A stretch of 64,000 nucleotides of DNA. Origin: Thalassotalea loyana (GTDB lineage: Bacteria; Pseudomonadota; Gammaproteobacteria; Enterobacterales; Alteromonadaceae). Below, piece by piece: positions 63,867 through 64,000 of this stretch. The position numbers and the translations under genes were made by a program. The notes beneath the pieces were generated by a model. It was not told the DNA's origin and did not search any database. It saw nothing but the letters and a program-made list of their open reading frames with translations. Each line of letters begins with the position of its first letter. Positions within the stretch are counted from its first letter, which is position 1. The DNA is taken from positions 806,001 to 870,000 of the forward strand of contig NZ_BSSV01000001.1 in NCBI RefSeq assembly GCF_030161435.1, written 5' to 3'.

Positions 63867-64000
63867 TTAAGAAAACGTTTGGCTAATAAAGTTAGCCATA
63901 TTCTCTTTTTGGTATTCTTCCATCGACGCGTAAAAAGCTAATCCGCCAATTATGAGGAATGCGGCAGTATAAGAGATGATTTTTTTAGTTTTTACTTTCA
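63867..64000 (-). CDS. small membrane protein cut by the window edge
   Basis: A minus-strand frame enters at the right edge as KVKTKKIISYTAAFL, continues with 'IIGGLAFYASMEEYQKENM' and stops at 63867. The first two bases of the window on that strand are TG, so the ATG probably lies at the very edge. One membrane helix (about 8-25) after a basic start. Unknown function. Confidence 0.5.
   Translation of the reverse strand, partial: KVKTKKIISYTAAFLIIGGLAFYASMEEYQKENMANFISQTFS

Noticed and set aside
1-64000. Mobile elements, CRISPR arrays, tRNA or rRNA genes, riboswitches
   Set aside because: Searched by eye on both strands; no transposase, integrase, regular spaced repeats, cloverleaf-like sequence or recognisable riboswitch core was found.

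Overview
The window looks like core chromosome of a marine gammaproteobacterium of the order Alteromonadales, most likely in or near Colwelliaceae (Thalassotalea/Colwellia type). This is inferred from moderately AT-rich DNA, gene families and gene order (rpsP-rimM-trmD-rplS; pilF-rodZ-ispG-hisS-yfgM-bamB-der; guaB-guaA; napEFDABC; a TmcA and MaoP of gammaproteobacterial type). No database search was possible. I see no rRNA, tRNA, CRISPR array, insertion sequence or prophage.

Layout. 0-3 kb: a truncated CadC-like membrane regulator, then the rpsP-rimM-trmD-rplS ribosome/tRNA-modification operon. 3-7.5 kb: a secreted Sel1-repeat protein, a lipoprotein-alkD pair, and acetyl-CoA synthetase. 7.5-10.6 kb: DAHP synthase, tyrA and a secreted thioredoxin-fold protein, preceded by a leader that may encode a Tyr-rich peptide. 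10.6-16.7 kb: an outer-membrane beta-barrel protein, a membrane-anchored hypothetical, an RND adaptor/pump pair and a small membrane protein. 16.7-18.1 kb: pheA behind a Phe-rich leader peptide and a classical attenuator. 18.2-28.7 kb: penicillin-acylase-type hydrolase, recA with a near-consensus LexA operator, mutS, an orphan HlyD-like protein, and an amide ligase/deacylase-like pair. 28.9-31.2 kb: pdxH, an M20 amidohydrolase and a small acidic protein. 31.3-35.9 kb: the periplasmic nitrate reductase operon napEFDABC, including a short napE. 36-41.3 kb: tmcA, msrA under an apparent MetJ operator, an uncharacterised protein built from a tandem duplication, a DUF3820 protein, maoP and rmf. 41.5-46 kb: a cysteine desulfurase/metallo-beta-lactamase/rhodanese triple fusion, a 51-residue CPYC membrane protein and malic enzyme. 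46-62 kb: ndk, rlmN, the pilF-to-der cluster, a PilZ protein, xseA, guaB and guaA. 62-64 kb: a run of small membrane proteins on the minus strand.

How the genes work together. Aromatic amino-acid supply is split between the DAHP synthase-tyrA unit and pheA, with pheA clearly set up for attenuation by charged tRNA-Phe. Methionine metabolism appears linked to oxidative repair through tandem met boxes in front of msrA. Anaerobic respiration is represented by Nap, DNA maintenance by recA, mutS, alkD and xseA, and translation/ribosome hibernation by rpsP, rimM, trmD, rplS, tmcA, rlmN, hisS, der and rmf.

The least ordinary items are: two intergenic hairpins (after ndk and after guaB) that share one 37-nt layout while differing in stem sequence; the duplicated protein at 38886-39998 with a group of TGACA/TGTCA inverted repeats around it; the desulfurase-MBL-rhodanese fusion; the MetJ-type operator at msrA; and the candidate Tyr leader upstream of DAHP synthase.
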